64,000 nt of DNA from JAABSX01 sp964480455 (GTDB lineage Bacteria > Bacteroidota > Bacteroidia > Cytophagales > Microscillaceae). A program made the translations under genes and the position numbers. The stretch is taken from the NCBI GenBank assembly GCA_964480455.1, contig CAYZQI010000003.1:1-64000 (forward strand). Reading direction: 5' to 3'. Below are positions 34,766 to 42,547 of this stretch, one piece after another. Each line of letters opens with the position of its first letter. Within the stretch, counting starts at the first letter, position 1. The notes below the pieces were generated by a model that did no database searches, had not been told where the DNA came from, and saw only the letters and a list, made by a program, of their open reading frames with translations.

Positions 34766-37651
34766 ATGAAACACTATTTTATCTCCCTAAAAGTTTTCTG
34801 TTTAGTACTTTTTTTACAACAAGCTGGCCTTGCACAAGGAATATTAGGCAAAATCAAGGACAAAGCCAAAGATGCTTCCAAGCGAGAAGCTAAGAAAGTA
34901 CAACAAGATAGTGAATCAAAAACTAACAAAAGCCTCAGCGAAAGTTTTGCCGAAATGCGCAACGGATATGATAGTACAAATTTTAACTTTGCCATTGCCC
35001 TTAGTGATAACTCAGGCTTGTATGAATACGAAGAACGATTCGAGAAATATAAAAAAAACTTGGTACGTACTACAGATTTTATGGGTCTGACCAAAGACCG
35101 CAGTACCCAACAACCTCTTGAACTTGCACGAACTTACAATGACCTGGGGCAATTCTCGTATGCCAACAATCGGTTTAAAAGAGCAGAAGGTCTATTCAAA
35201 CTCTCAAAAACAGAGTTAGAAAATAAACAAGCCCAAAATACAATCTACTACCCCAAAGTGATTGGTAATCTAGGGCTGCTTTACCTTACCTTTGGGCGTT
35301 ATGATGATGCCTACCAAGCCAACGTGGAGGCTCTTGAACTACGTAAAAATCTATTAGGAGAAAACAGTACTGCCTACGCTACCTCGCTCAACAACCTTGC
35401 AATGACCTATAAAAGCCTAGGGCAGTACAATGAAGCAGAGCAGCATTTTAACCAAGCCCTCGAGGTCATTAAAAAGAGCGAAGGTAAAGAAAGTATCTCT
35501 TACGCCATAGTGCTCAACAACAAGGGCATGCTGTTTCAAACCATAGGACGCTATGCCGAAGCTGAATCGCTCCTCAAAGAAGCCCTCGAGGTAGCAAAAA
35601 ATACACTCCGTGAAAAATCAAACAATTATCAACGCATGCTTGTCAATCTTGCCCTGCTCTACCAAGACCAAAAGAAATATGACCAGGCAGATAAAATTCT
35701 ACAAGATGCCGTAAAGCTTAAAGAAAAAAGGCTCGGCAATCGCAACCACCCCGACCTTGCCCACATGCTCAATCTACAGGCTTCACTCTATGTAGAAATG
35801 GGCAAAGATGCACAAGTTGAGCAGCTTCTGCAAGAAGCACTCAGAATTTACGAAAAACAATTTGGTACACAACATCCCGCCTACGCCAACACTGCCAGCA
35901 ACCTAGGTAATTTTTATAGAGTAAAAGACCGACTCTCAGAAGCTGAAACACTACTCACCCAAGCACTCGAAACACGCAAAACTACGCTAGGAGAAAAACA
36001 CCCTGATTACAACAAATCAAAAGAAGACCTTGCACTACTCTACTGGCAAATGCAAAAAATAGCAGAAGCAGCCAAACTCTACAGGGAAGTACTGGCTCAA
36101 AATCAGGCGTTTATCAAAACGTATTTTCCACCTATGAGCGAGGTCGAGAAAGAACGCTATTGGGACAAACTCCGCCCTACTTTTCTTAGGTTTTATTCTT
36201 TTGCCACCGACAACGCCACCCAAGAACCTACCTTGCTCAGAGATATGTATGAAGCTCACCTAGCTACCAAAGCCATTCTGCTTAGTACAACCAGCAAAAT
36301 TAAAAATGAAATTATCAATAGTAAAGATGCACAGCTCATCAAGGAATACCAACAATGGACCGCCCAAAAAGAACTCCTCGTAAAGTATTATGCCTACTCA
36401 AAAGAAGAACTTTCCAACGATAATATCAATCTTGACTCGCTCGAGCGAGCTGCCAATACGTCTGAAAAAAGTATTTCGGCACGTATCCCTCAGCTTTTTG
36501 AAAGCCCGAAAACTTACCAAGAACTTGTCAGTAAATTACAGCCCAACGAAGCTGCCATAGATATTATCAGCTTCCAGCATTTTGATAAGCTATTTACTGA
36601 CCAAACACACTATGCTTTTTTGATAGCAGGCAAAGATACGCCCAATGCCCCTCTGTTGGTATTAAAAGAAAATGGTAACGACTTAGACCAAAAATTCTAT
36701 AAATACTACCGAAATACTATCCAGAATCAGAAAGAAGACAAATACAGTTATGAAAAATTTTGGGCAGAAATAGACTCAAAACTGACCAACAAAAACAAAT
36801 TGTATATCTCTCTCGATGGCGTTTATAACCAAATCAGCCTTAATACGCTCCAAAAACCTAACGGCAAATACTTGATAGAAGAAAAAACTTTTGTGTTCTT
36901 GACCAATAACAAAGATTTGATACAGAATAAAGTAGTAACATCTAATACAAGCAAAGAAGCTCTCTTGATTGGTTTTCCTGAATATGGAAATACAGGTACA
37001 ATTACGCCCCTACCCGGCACAAAGGTAGAAGTACAAAATATAGACCGCATGCTAAAGCAATATGGTTACAAAGCTACCACACTGACCGCACAGCAAGCCA
37101 CCGAAACAGCCCTCAAAAATGTAAGCAATCCAAGTATTCTACATATTGCCACCCACGGCTATTTTTTAGACGACCCAATCAACACGGGCAATAATAAGGT
37201 GTTTGGCATTGAAATAGAAAAAGCAAGAGAAAATCCACTCTTGCGCAGCGGTATCTTTCTGGCTAATGCCGAGAGTGGCTTGACAGGGCAATCCTCAAAA
37301 CAAGTAAAAATAGAAGACAATGGCGTATTGACCGCCTTTGAAGCAGCCAATTTATCGCTCCAAAATACTACTGTGGTGCTGAGTGCCTGCGAAACAGGGC
37401 TAGGTGATGTGAAAGTGGGCGAAGGCGTATATGGGCTGCAGCGTGCACTGCAAATTGCAGGGGCTGACATTATCATTATGAGCCTCTGGACTGTAAGCGA
37501 TGAAGCTACCCAAGAATTGATGACGCTTTTCTATAAAAATTACTTGGCTACCAAAGACAAAACCAAGTCTTTCAGACTCGCACAAACACAACTCAAAGCC
37601 AAGCACAATGCACCTTATTTTTGGGGCGCATTTGTGATGATTGGCAATTAG
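34766..37651 (+). CDS. Exported TPR-CHAT protein (caspase-like peptidase)
   Basis: 961 aa. Signal peptide at about 1-23 (ending GLAQG). Tetratricopeptide repeats at about 120-450 (for example YNEAEQHFNQALEVI, YAEAESLLKEALEVA, LSEAETLLTQALETR), then a helical linker. CHAT domain at about 640-961, with catalytic His797 (IATHGYF) and Cys875 (SACETGLG). CHAT are clan CD caspase/HET-F associated proteases. The export signal is notable because many bacterial CHATs are cytoplasmic immune effectors. It is isolated, with a 71-bp inverted-repeat element at its 3' end. Confidence 0.93.
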   Translation: MKHYFISLKVFCLVLFLQQAGLAQGILGKIKDKAKDASKREAKKVQQDSESKTNKSLSESFAEMRNGYDSTNFNFAIALSDNSGLYEYEERFEKYKKNLVRTTDFMGLTKDRSTQQPLELARTYNDLGQFSYANNRFKRAEGLFKLSKTELENKQAQNTIYYPKVIGNLGLLYLTFGRYDDAYQANVEALELRKNLLGENSTAYATSLNNLAMTYKSLGQYNEAEQHFNQALEVIKKSEGKESISYAIVLNNKGMLFQTIGRYAEAESLLKEALEVAKNTLREKSNNYQRMLVNLALLYQDQKKYDQADKILQDAVKLKEKRLGNRNHPDLAHMLNLQASLYVEMGKDAQVEQLLQEALRIYEKQFGTQHPAYANTASNLGNFYRVKDRLSEAETLLTQALETRKTTLGEKHPDYNKSKEDLALLYWQMQKIAEAAKLYREVLAQNQAFIKTYFPPMSEVEKERYWDKLRPTFLRFYSFATDNATQEPTLLRDMYEAHLATKAILLSTTSKIKNEIINSKDAQLIKEYQQWTAQKELLVKYYAYSKEELSNDNINLDSLERAANTSEKSISARIPQLFESPKTYQELVSKLQPNEAAIDIISFQHFDKLFTDQTHYAFLIAGKDTPNAPLLVLKENGNDLDQKFYKYYRNTIQNQKEDKYSYEKFWAEIDSKLTNKNKLYISLDGVYNQISLNTLQKPNGKYLIEEKTFVFLTNNKDLIQNKVVTSNTSKEALLIGFPEYGNTGTITPLPGTKVEVQNIDRMLKQYGYKATTLTAQQATETALKNVSNPSILHIATHGYFLDDPINTGNNKVFGIEIEKARENPLLRSGIFLANAESGLTGQSSKQVKIEDNGVLTAFEAANLSLQNTTVVLSACETGLGDVKVGEGVYGLQRALQIAGADIIIMSLWTVSDEATQELMTLFYKNYLATKDKTKSFRLAQTQLKAKHNAPYFWGAFVMIGN

Positions 37652-37675
37652 AAGCAAAACCCTAACTAAAAAATA

Positions 37676-37746
37676 AAAAATCTGTCAGGTTTATACAGCC
37701 TAACTGTTCAGACAATTTCTTTTCAGTCAAAATCTGACAGATTTTT
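37676..37746. terminator. 13-bp inverted repeat after the CHAT gene
   Basis: AAAAATCTGTCAG at 37676-37688 and its exact complement CTGACAGATTTTT at 37734-37746, with 45 nt between. It begins 24 nt after the CHAT stop and ends in a T5 run, so it may act as a terminator, or be a small MITE-like unit; the loop is long for an intrinsic terminator. Confidence 0.4.
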
Positions 37747-37763
37747 AGACAAACCTAATTATC

Positions 37764-37870
37764 CGATAAGTTTTGTAAAAATCTATAGTAGCAGGCTTTA
37801 GCTTGCCATCTTAACCCCTCAAACAGATTAAAGTATGTTTTACAATGCTACTTTTACAAAAATTGTCAGA
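37764..37870. repeat. Dispersed intergenic repeat, copy B
   Basis: The central part, GCTTGCC through CTCAAACAGATTAAAGTATG to TTTTACA, matches copy A. It ends ACAAAAATTGTCAGA at 37856-37870, the reverse complement of copy A's left end, and starts near GATAAGTTTTGT. It occupies much of the gene-free stretch 37747-37989. Confidence 0.6.
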
Positions 37871-37989
37871 ACCCCAACATAGAAAGCACTCAAATCTTAC
37901 CCTAAAAATAATGAAAAAGCTCCTTTTGATGTAACAAAATCACATAAAAAACATTTTTTCATATTTTTATAAAAAAAATTAAAATAAAC

Positions 37990-38020
37990 TTGCATACTAA
38001 ATAAAAGCACTCTATCTTTG
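37990..38020 (+). promoter_or_regulatory. Promoter of the repeat/tiny-ORF locus
   Basis: TTG at 37990-37992, 20-nt spacer, TATCTTTG at 38013-38020: an exact fit to the Bacteroidota consensus TTG-N19-21-TAnnTTTG. It predicts a transcript starting near 38027 that runs through the 72-aa ORF, the 131-bp units and the 22-aa ORF to the terminator at 39033-39066. The 110-nt leader contains a GGATTT-G-AAATCC inverted repeat. Confidence 0.65.
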
Positions 38021-38137
38021 TGTCAGGTTTTTATCTGTTGTGTAGCTCTTAAAAAATTAGCAGAAAATATACAGGATTTGAAATCCTTACGTTTTTGATT
38101 TCGTACAGACATACATAACATAAATTATACAAATCAA

Positions 38138-38356
38138 ATGTTACGCTTACATACATATCACCCATTTGAAGCTCTTGCGAGCTTATGTACTTTGGAAAGT
38201 ATGCCTACAAAAAGCACCTTCGTAGCAAATATTGCCAACGATAACGCCAAAAAAGGCACTACTTACAAACAAGCAGGTGAACATGCTGACAAAGAGGCAA
38301 GTAAGTATGTAGGTGGCAAAATCCCCCTCTATTATTGGAAAGCCTCGAATCGCTAG
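38138..38356 (+). CDS. Small protein of unknown function (72 aa), or RNA-only segment
   Basis: 72 codons from ATG to TAG. The product starts MLRLHTYHPF and ends YYWKASNR; it has many Lys, Ala and Thr, no TM segment and no family I recognise. A hairpin AAGCTC-TTGC-GAGCTT lies inside its first 15 codons. It lies 110 nt after a good promoter, so it is transcribed; whether it is translated is open, because no Shine-Dalgarno sequence is visible. Confidence 0.4.
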   Translation: MLRLHTYHPFEALASLCTLESMPTKSTFVANIANDNAKKGTTYKQAGEHADKEASKYVGGKIPLYYWKASNR

Positions 38357-38439
38357 ATTTCACCATTAGGTTTTCAAAAATTCCCAAAAAAGAAGAAAAT
38401 TCAGTTCAAAAGTGAACTGTCTCAAATTTAAGGTCATAC

Positions 38440-38880
38440 ATTGTATTTGTTCCACTACCACTCTACGTGGACAATTACGCTTTTAAGTGTTCAAGTGCAG
38501 TTTGCACAGCCGCTTGCTGCTAAACACTTGCTNNNNNNNNNNNNNNNNNNNNNNNNNNNNNNNNNNNNNNNNNNNNNNNNNNNNNNNNNNNNNNNNNNNN
38601 NNNNNNNNNNNNNNNNNNNNNNNNNNNNNNNNCTCTACGTGGACAAATGCGCTTTTAAGTGTTCAAGTGCAGTTTGCACAGCCGCTTGCTGCTAAACACT
38701 TGCTCTGGTTTGTTGAGGTCAAAAAGAGATACAAACATGTACATTTCATTTGTACCACTACCACTCTACGTGGACAAATGCGCTTTTAAGTGTTCAAGTG
38801 CAGTTTGCACAGCCGCTTACTGCTAAACACTTGCTCTGGTTTGTTGAGGTCAAAAAGAGATACAAACACGCAAAAAGATT
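38440..38880 (+). repeat. Tandem 131-bp repeat units with RNA-like secondary structure
   Basis: At least three copies, starting with CTCTACGTGGACAA at 38461, 38633 and 38764 (131-bp period for the last two). 131 is not divisible by 3, so the array is not an in-frame protein repeat. Each unit has a paired stem AAGTGTT/AACACTT enclosing hairpin GTGCA-GTT-TGCAC, and, across the unit joint, CATTTGT ... ACAAATG with an inner CCAC-TCTAC-GTGG. The last copy runs into the 22-aa ORF. I suggest a repeated structured RNA; no known family was recognised. Confidence 0.75.
38533..38632. other. Assembly gap (100 N) within the tandem repeat
   Basis: Exactly 100 N, the common placeholder for an unsized gap. 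With a 131-bp period, copies starting at 38461 and 38633 would be in register only if the true gap is 59 bp plus a multiple of 131. Copy number of the array is therefore unknown, and the ORFs that read across the N block are not real. Confidence 0.95.
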
Positions 38881-38908
38881 TAAAAAACACCAAAAAAAGG
38901 AGGTTGTT

Positions 38909-38977
38909 ATGAAAAATGTATTTACATATTTCGCCGACTTGTTCAAATTAGGTAGGCATTTAGCAGGCGTTTATTAG
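38909..38977 (+). CDS. 22-aa peptide behind a strong Shine-Dalgarno sequence
   Basis: ATG at 38909-38911, TAG at 38975-38977. GGAGG lies 5 nt before the ATG, a canonical ribosome binding site that is rare in this window, which supports real translation. The product begins MKNVFTYFADLF, contains KLGRHL and ends AGVY; hydrophobic and basic residues alternate as in an amphipathic helix. Role unknown: leader peptide, small toxin or signalling peptide are all possible. It sits between the repeat array and a good terminator. Confidence 0.6.
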   Translation: MKNVFTYFADLFKLGRHLAGVY

Positions 38978-39032
38978 CACAACGCCTTTGAAGAAATTTT
39001 TTCTCTGAAAATTCCGTGTATTTTTATAGATA

Positions 39033-39066
39033 AAAATAGCTCCATCAGTTTGATGGAGGCTATTTT
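39033..39066 (+). terminator. Intrinsic terminator of the repeat/tiny-ORF transcript
   Basis: Stem AAAATAG + CTCCATCA pairs with TGATGGAG + CTATTTT across a GTT loop with a single bulged G at 39059; the stem ends in TTTT. It is 55 nt after the 22-aa ORF stop and ends the transcript predicted to start near 38027 (about 1.04 kb with the nominal gap). Confidence 0.8.
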
Positions 39067-39147
39067 GTAGTGATATTAATTACTATCTAGTTGATGTAAG
39101 TTTTTATATCAAAATGGTTTTTATACTCGACAAAGTAATATATTTCT

Positions 39148-39256
39148 TTGATAATTTTTGTGATTGTGTGCGATAAGATGAACTAAATGCTGTTTAGAGC
39201 ATAAATGCCAGCGGACTGGAAGTCCGCCGCTACAGACTTCCACAAAAATTGTCAGA
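39148..39256. repeat. Dispersed intergenic repeat, copy C (diverged)
   Basis: It ends ACAAAAATTGTCAGA (39242-39256), identical to the right end of copy B, and begins TTTGATAATTTTTGTG. Its middle differs: a GCGGACT/AGTCCGC hairpin replaces the CTCAAACAGA block. It lies between the terminator at 39066 and ilvE. Confidence 0.5.
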
Positions 39257-39286
39257 CAATTGTTTACAAAAGTAATTTTACTGATT

Positions 39287-40354
39287 TTAGACTACCTCAC
39301 TCAGCCACTCGTGTGTATCGGCTACTCTCCCCTTGCACAAATCGGCAAGGTATTTTTTGGCTTTCATGCCGAAGCCATCTTCTGTAAGTGGCATGAGTTC
39401 ATAGTCTTGCCCTTCAAAACCTATGGTGCTAATAGGCGAGATAGTTGCCGCAGTACCTATTCCGAAAGCCTCTTGGAGGCTGCCGTTCTGATAAGCTGCC
39501 ATAATTTCTTTGACAGACACGGGGCGTTCTTCGGGAGGGAATCCAAAATCTTTGGCAAGTTGTAAAACGCTCATGCGTGTAATGCCAGGCAGTATAGTAT
39601 CACTTGTAGGTGGCGTAATAAATTTTCCATCAATCACAAATCCTAAATTCATCGTTCCTGATTCTTCTACAAACTCGTGTGTTTTGGCATCAGTCCAGAC
39701 GAGTTGGTCATAACCTGCTTTTTGAGCAAGCTGTGCGGGGTAGAGTGATGCGGCATAATTTCCTGCAGTTTTGGCAGCACCTGTGCCTCCTTGAGCAGCC
39801 CTTACGTAGTGCGTTTCTATTTTGACTCGTACAGGGTTGGCATAGTAGGCAGCTACGGGGCAAGTAAATATCACGAATTTATATTTTTCAGAGGGGCGCA
39901 TTCCGATATATTCATCAGTTGCAAACATAAAAGGGCGTACATACAGACTTGAGCCATCTTGGTTAGGTATCCAGTTTTGGTCAAGTTGTATAAGTTGTTT
40001 CATTCCTCCCAAAAAAATCTCTGCTGGTAGGGAGGGCATACACATACGGTGTGCCGATTGGTTGATACGCGCCCAATTTTTGTCAGGTCGGAAAAGGACA
40101 ATCTTACTTGCGTCAGTGCGGTATGCCTTGAGTCCTTCAAAGATAGCCTGCCCGTAGTGCAGTGCCATCAAGGCGGGGTCTAGTCCTATTTTGCCGTAGG
40201 GCATTATTTTGATGTCTTGCCATTCACCTTGGTCATAATCAGCTACGAGCATGTGGTCAGAAAAAGTACGCCCAAATACAAGATTTTCAAAATCTACTTC
40301 GTGTACACGAGATTGGGCTATGGGTTTTACTAAAATATCAAGCGTTTCGGGCAT
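39287..40354 (-). CDS. ilvE: Branched-chain amino acid aminotransferase
   Basis: 355 aa from the ATG at 40354 (a TTG frame start at 40399 adds 15 unlikely residues). PLP fold type IV. Motifs: GLDPALMALHYGQAIFEGLKAYR (split), GAAKTAGNYAAS (the K-x-G-N-Y block holding the PLP lysine), EESGTMNLGFV and GITRMSVLQLAK. Catalyses the last step of Leu/Ile/Val synthesis and the first of their breakdown. Single gene, cytoplasmic. Confidence 0.93.
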   Translation of the reverse strand: MPETLDILVKPIAQSRVHEVDFENLVFGRTFSDHMLVADYDQGEWQDIKIMPYGKIGLDPALMALHYGQAIFEGLKAYRTDASKIVLFRPDKNWARINQSAHRMCMPSLPAEIFLGGMKQLIQLDQNWIPNQDGSSLYVRPFMFATDEYIGMRPSEKYKFVIFTCPVAAYYANPVRVKIETHYVRAAQGGTGAAKTAGNYAASLYPAQLAQKAGYDQLVWTDAKTHEFVEESGTMNLGFVIDGKFITPPTSDTILPGITRMSVLQLAKDFGFPPEERPVSVKEIMAAYQNGSLQEAFGIGTAATISPISTIGFEGQDYELMPLTEDGFGMKAKKYLADLCKGRVADTHEWLSEVV

Positions 40355-40581
40355 AGTTTTAAATTTTTTTTTTAAATATAAGTACAAAATACACAACAAT
40401 ACAATTTTTTTATTAAAAAAGTAAAAATTGATAGATGAAAGCAGGCATACCGTTCATAAAGAATTAAAAGCGAGTAAAAACATTTCTCACATTAATAGTT
40501 TTACTTATACAATTATGCTTATATTCGCAAAATTATCAAAAATTCATATAAGCCTATTCAATAAGTTGAAATTGAACCAAC

Positions 40582-41058
40582 ATGAAGATAGAAGACGAAA
40601 TTCAACAAGGTGAATTCAGAAATGAATATCATAAAGCGGCTACTAACTTATTGTTTACAAGCAATTGGTTGTCTAATCAAGTGAAAGATTTCTTAAAACC
40701 GCATCAAATTACTTTTCAACAATACAATGTGCTTCGCATTTTAAATGGTCAATTTCCTAAGAAAGTATCCATTCAAGACATTAAGAACCGTATGATAGAC
40801 AAAATGCCTGATGTGTCGCGAATTGTGGAGCGGCTGCGCAAGCAATCACTTGTCGAGCGAGAAGTTTCCAAAAACGATCGCCGCGTAGTAAGATTGACCA
40901 TCAGCGAGAGAGGAAGAGAATTATTAAAAATGCTCAGTAGTTATTATGTTGATATGGACAACATTCTTGCAAATTTAGACCCTGAGGAGGCGGCATTGCT
41001 TAGTCAGTTGCTAGATAAAGCAAGAGAAAATAGCTGTGAAGATAAACAAATAGAATAA
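40582..41058 (+). CDS. MarR-family transcriptional regulator
   Basis: 158 aa winged-helix protein. QQYNVLRILNGQ leads into the recognition helix region (QDIKNRMIDKMPDVSRIVERLRKQSLVERE) and the wing KNDRRVVRLTISERGRELL with the conserved D-R-R. It binds DNA as a dimer. The diverging 227-nt spacer next to ilvE contains no clear palindrome; targets unknown. Confidence 0.92.
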   Translation: MKIEDEIQQGEFRNEYHKAATNLLFTSNWLSNQVKDFLKPHQITFQQYNVLRILNGQFPKKVSIQDIKNRMIDKMPDVSRIVERLRKQSLVEREVSKNDRRVVRLTISERGRELLKMLSSYYVDMDNILANLDPEEAALLSQLLDKARENSCEDKQIE

Positions 41059-41206
41059 GTCTATCTTTTGAATTTTTGGTAGGGCAAAGCAAGAGATGAG
41101 TGTTTAGGCTACTAAGTTGTCATCAATTGATAATTAACATCTTACAAAATAAGAATGATTACTTTAGTTTATTCCAAAAAGATACTCCATTGTTGCCTGT
41201 GCGTAG

Positions 41207-41767
41207 TTAATCGTTGTAGGCTGTCATTGTGCGCTCAATTCCTGAGGTACAGAAAGATAAAATCATTTCACTTGCTTTTGGGATTGCCTCCTCAAGTTTG
41301 GTGTGCTGTTCAGGGCTAAACTGCGACAGCACATAATTTGCTTGTTGCCCTTTCTCAAAGTCACTACCTACTCCAAAGCGCAAGCGGGCATAATTGGCAT
41401 TGCCTAGCACCTGTTCTATATCTGCCAAGCCGTTGTGTCCTCCTGCCGACCCTTTAGGGCGTAGGCGAAGTTTGGCATTGGGCAGCGCGATATCATCTAC
41501 TATAACGAGTAAGTTTTCGGGAGAGATTTTGAGCTGCTGCAGCCAATAATTGACAGACTTGCCGCTAAGGTTCATAAATGTAGAGGGCTTGATGAGATGC
41601 AGCGTTCTCCCTTTGTACTTGATTGCAGTTTTTTCGGCAAGTTTTTCAGTCTTAAAACTAACTTCTTGCTGTGTGGCAAGGTGGTCAAGCACCATAAAAC
41701 CAATGTTATGGCGTGTGTTATGGTATTTTTCGCCAGGATTACCTAAACCTACAATTAAGTATTTCAT
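41207..41767 (-). CDS. pth: Peptidyl-tRNA hydrolase
   Basis: 186 aa. Starts MKYLIVGLGNPGEKYHNTRHNIGF with catalytic His20; further motifs KPSTFMNLSGKSV, VDDIALPNAKLRLRPKGSAGGHNGL and RLRFGVG. It recycles tRNA from peptidyl-tRNA drop-off. It is downstream of rplY (132 nt gap), a neighbourhood common to pth in many bacteria (rplY-pth). Confidence 0.97.
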   Translation of the reverse strand: MKYLIVGLGNPGEKYHNTRHNIGFMVLDHLATQQEVSFKTEKLAEKTAIKYKGRTLHLIKPSTFMNLSGKSVNYWLQQLKISPENLLVIVDDIALPNAKLRLRPKGSAGGHNGLADIEQVLGNANYARLRFGVGSDFEKGQQANYVLSQFSPEQHTKLEEAIPKASEMILSFCTSGIERTMTAYND

Positions 41768-41899
41768 TCAAAAGCCAAGATAAAAGTAAGTGCTTGTATT
41801 ATTACAAAGCATAAAGCAATACTAAATGGCTTGTGAAAGCTACTTGTTTCACCTGCCATTTAGCAATACGCATTAATCTAAACCAAATAAGCGTTAGAC

Positions 41900-42478
41900 T
41901 TATTTTTCTACTGCGCCTTGTTTGCTTCTTAATGCACGTGGGATTTCGATAGAAGCTATCGGAATCATTGGATTTACTAAAATTTCATAGTTTTCAGGCA
42001 CAAGTTCTTTTACTTTCACTGATTTTCCGAGCTGCAGTTTAGAGATATCTACCGAGATATAATCAGGAAGATTATCAGGTAATGCTTTTACTTTGATTTT
42101 TTTCAGTTTTGACATCAGACGACCACCTGCTTGCACACCTGGCGAGTTTCCTTCAAAGCGCACAGGAATATCTATTTTTACAGCTACTTCTTCGTTGAGC
42201 TCTAAAAAATCAGCGTGCATAATGTATTCGCTTACAGGATGAAACTGTATGTCTTGCAATATACAGTCATAAATATCTCCTTCTATATTGAGCTTTATAC
42301 GATATACGTCAGGAGTATATACTATATCTCTAAACAAAATCATGGGAGAGTAAAAGTGTACGAGTGTACCTTTATTACCATACAACACACCGGGTACATT
42401 GGCTTCCTTACGCAATTTTTTGGTAAACTGCTTGCTCAAATCCTCCCTGTAATAACCAATAATCTCAATTGTTTTCAT
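41900..42478 (-). CDS. rplY: 50S ribosomal protein L25/general stress protein Ctc
   Basis: 192 aa, the two-domain long (CTC/TL5) form. N-terminal L25 domain (RKEANVPGVLYGNKGT) binds 5S rRNA; the C-terminal beta domain (VKIDIPVRFEGNSPGVQAGGRL) is typical of the long type. It lies between prs and pth in the conserved prs-rplY-pth order. Confidence 0.95.
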   Translation of the reverse strand: MKTIEIIGYYREDLSKQFTKKLRKEANVPGVLYGNKGTLVHFYSPMILFRDIVYTPDVYRIKLNIEGDIYDCILQDIQFHPVSEYIMHADFLELNEEVAVKIDIPVRFEGNSPGVQAGGRLMSKLKKIKVKALPDNLPDYISVDISKLQLGKSVKVKELVPENYEILVNPMIPIASIEIPRALRSKQGAVEK

Positions 42479-42499
42479 TTGTTCTTTCTTATTAAAAAT

Positions 42500-42520
42500 T
42501 TCGGATTGTAAAATTCCGAA
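42500..42520 (-). terminator. Weak intrinsic terminator after prs
   Basis: 6-bp stem TTCGGA/TCCGAA with a 9-nt loop, followed on the minus strand by ATTTTTAAT. It lies 28 nt after the prs stop and 22 nt before the rplY start, so some readthrough into rplY is expected. Confidence 0.4.
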
Positions 42521-42547
42521 GCAAAATTTATATCTACAAGACTTTTG

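Noticed and set aside
38441..38789. Plus-strand ORFs running through the N block
   Set aside because: Their frames cross the unsized gap and the 131-bp period is not a multiple of three, so the reading frame is not meaningful.
38440..38880. CRISPR array or phage att-type direct repeats
   Set aside because: Units are 131 bp, nearly identical through their whole length, with no unique spacers; no cas genes nearby.
38440..38880. tRNA-like cloverleaf in the repeat units
   Set aside because: No T-arm GTTCGA-type motif and no proper anticodon stem could be placed.
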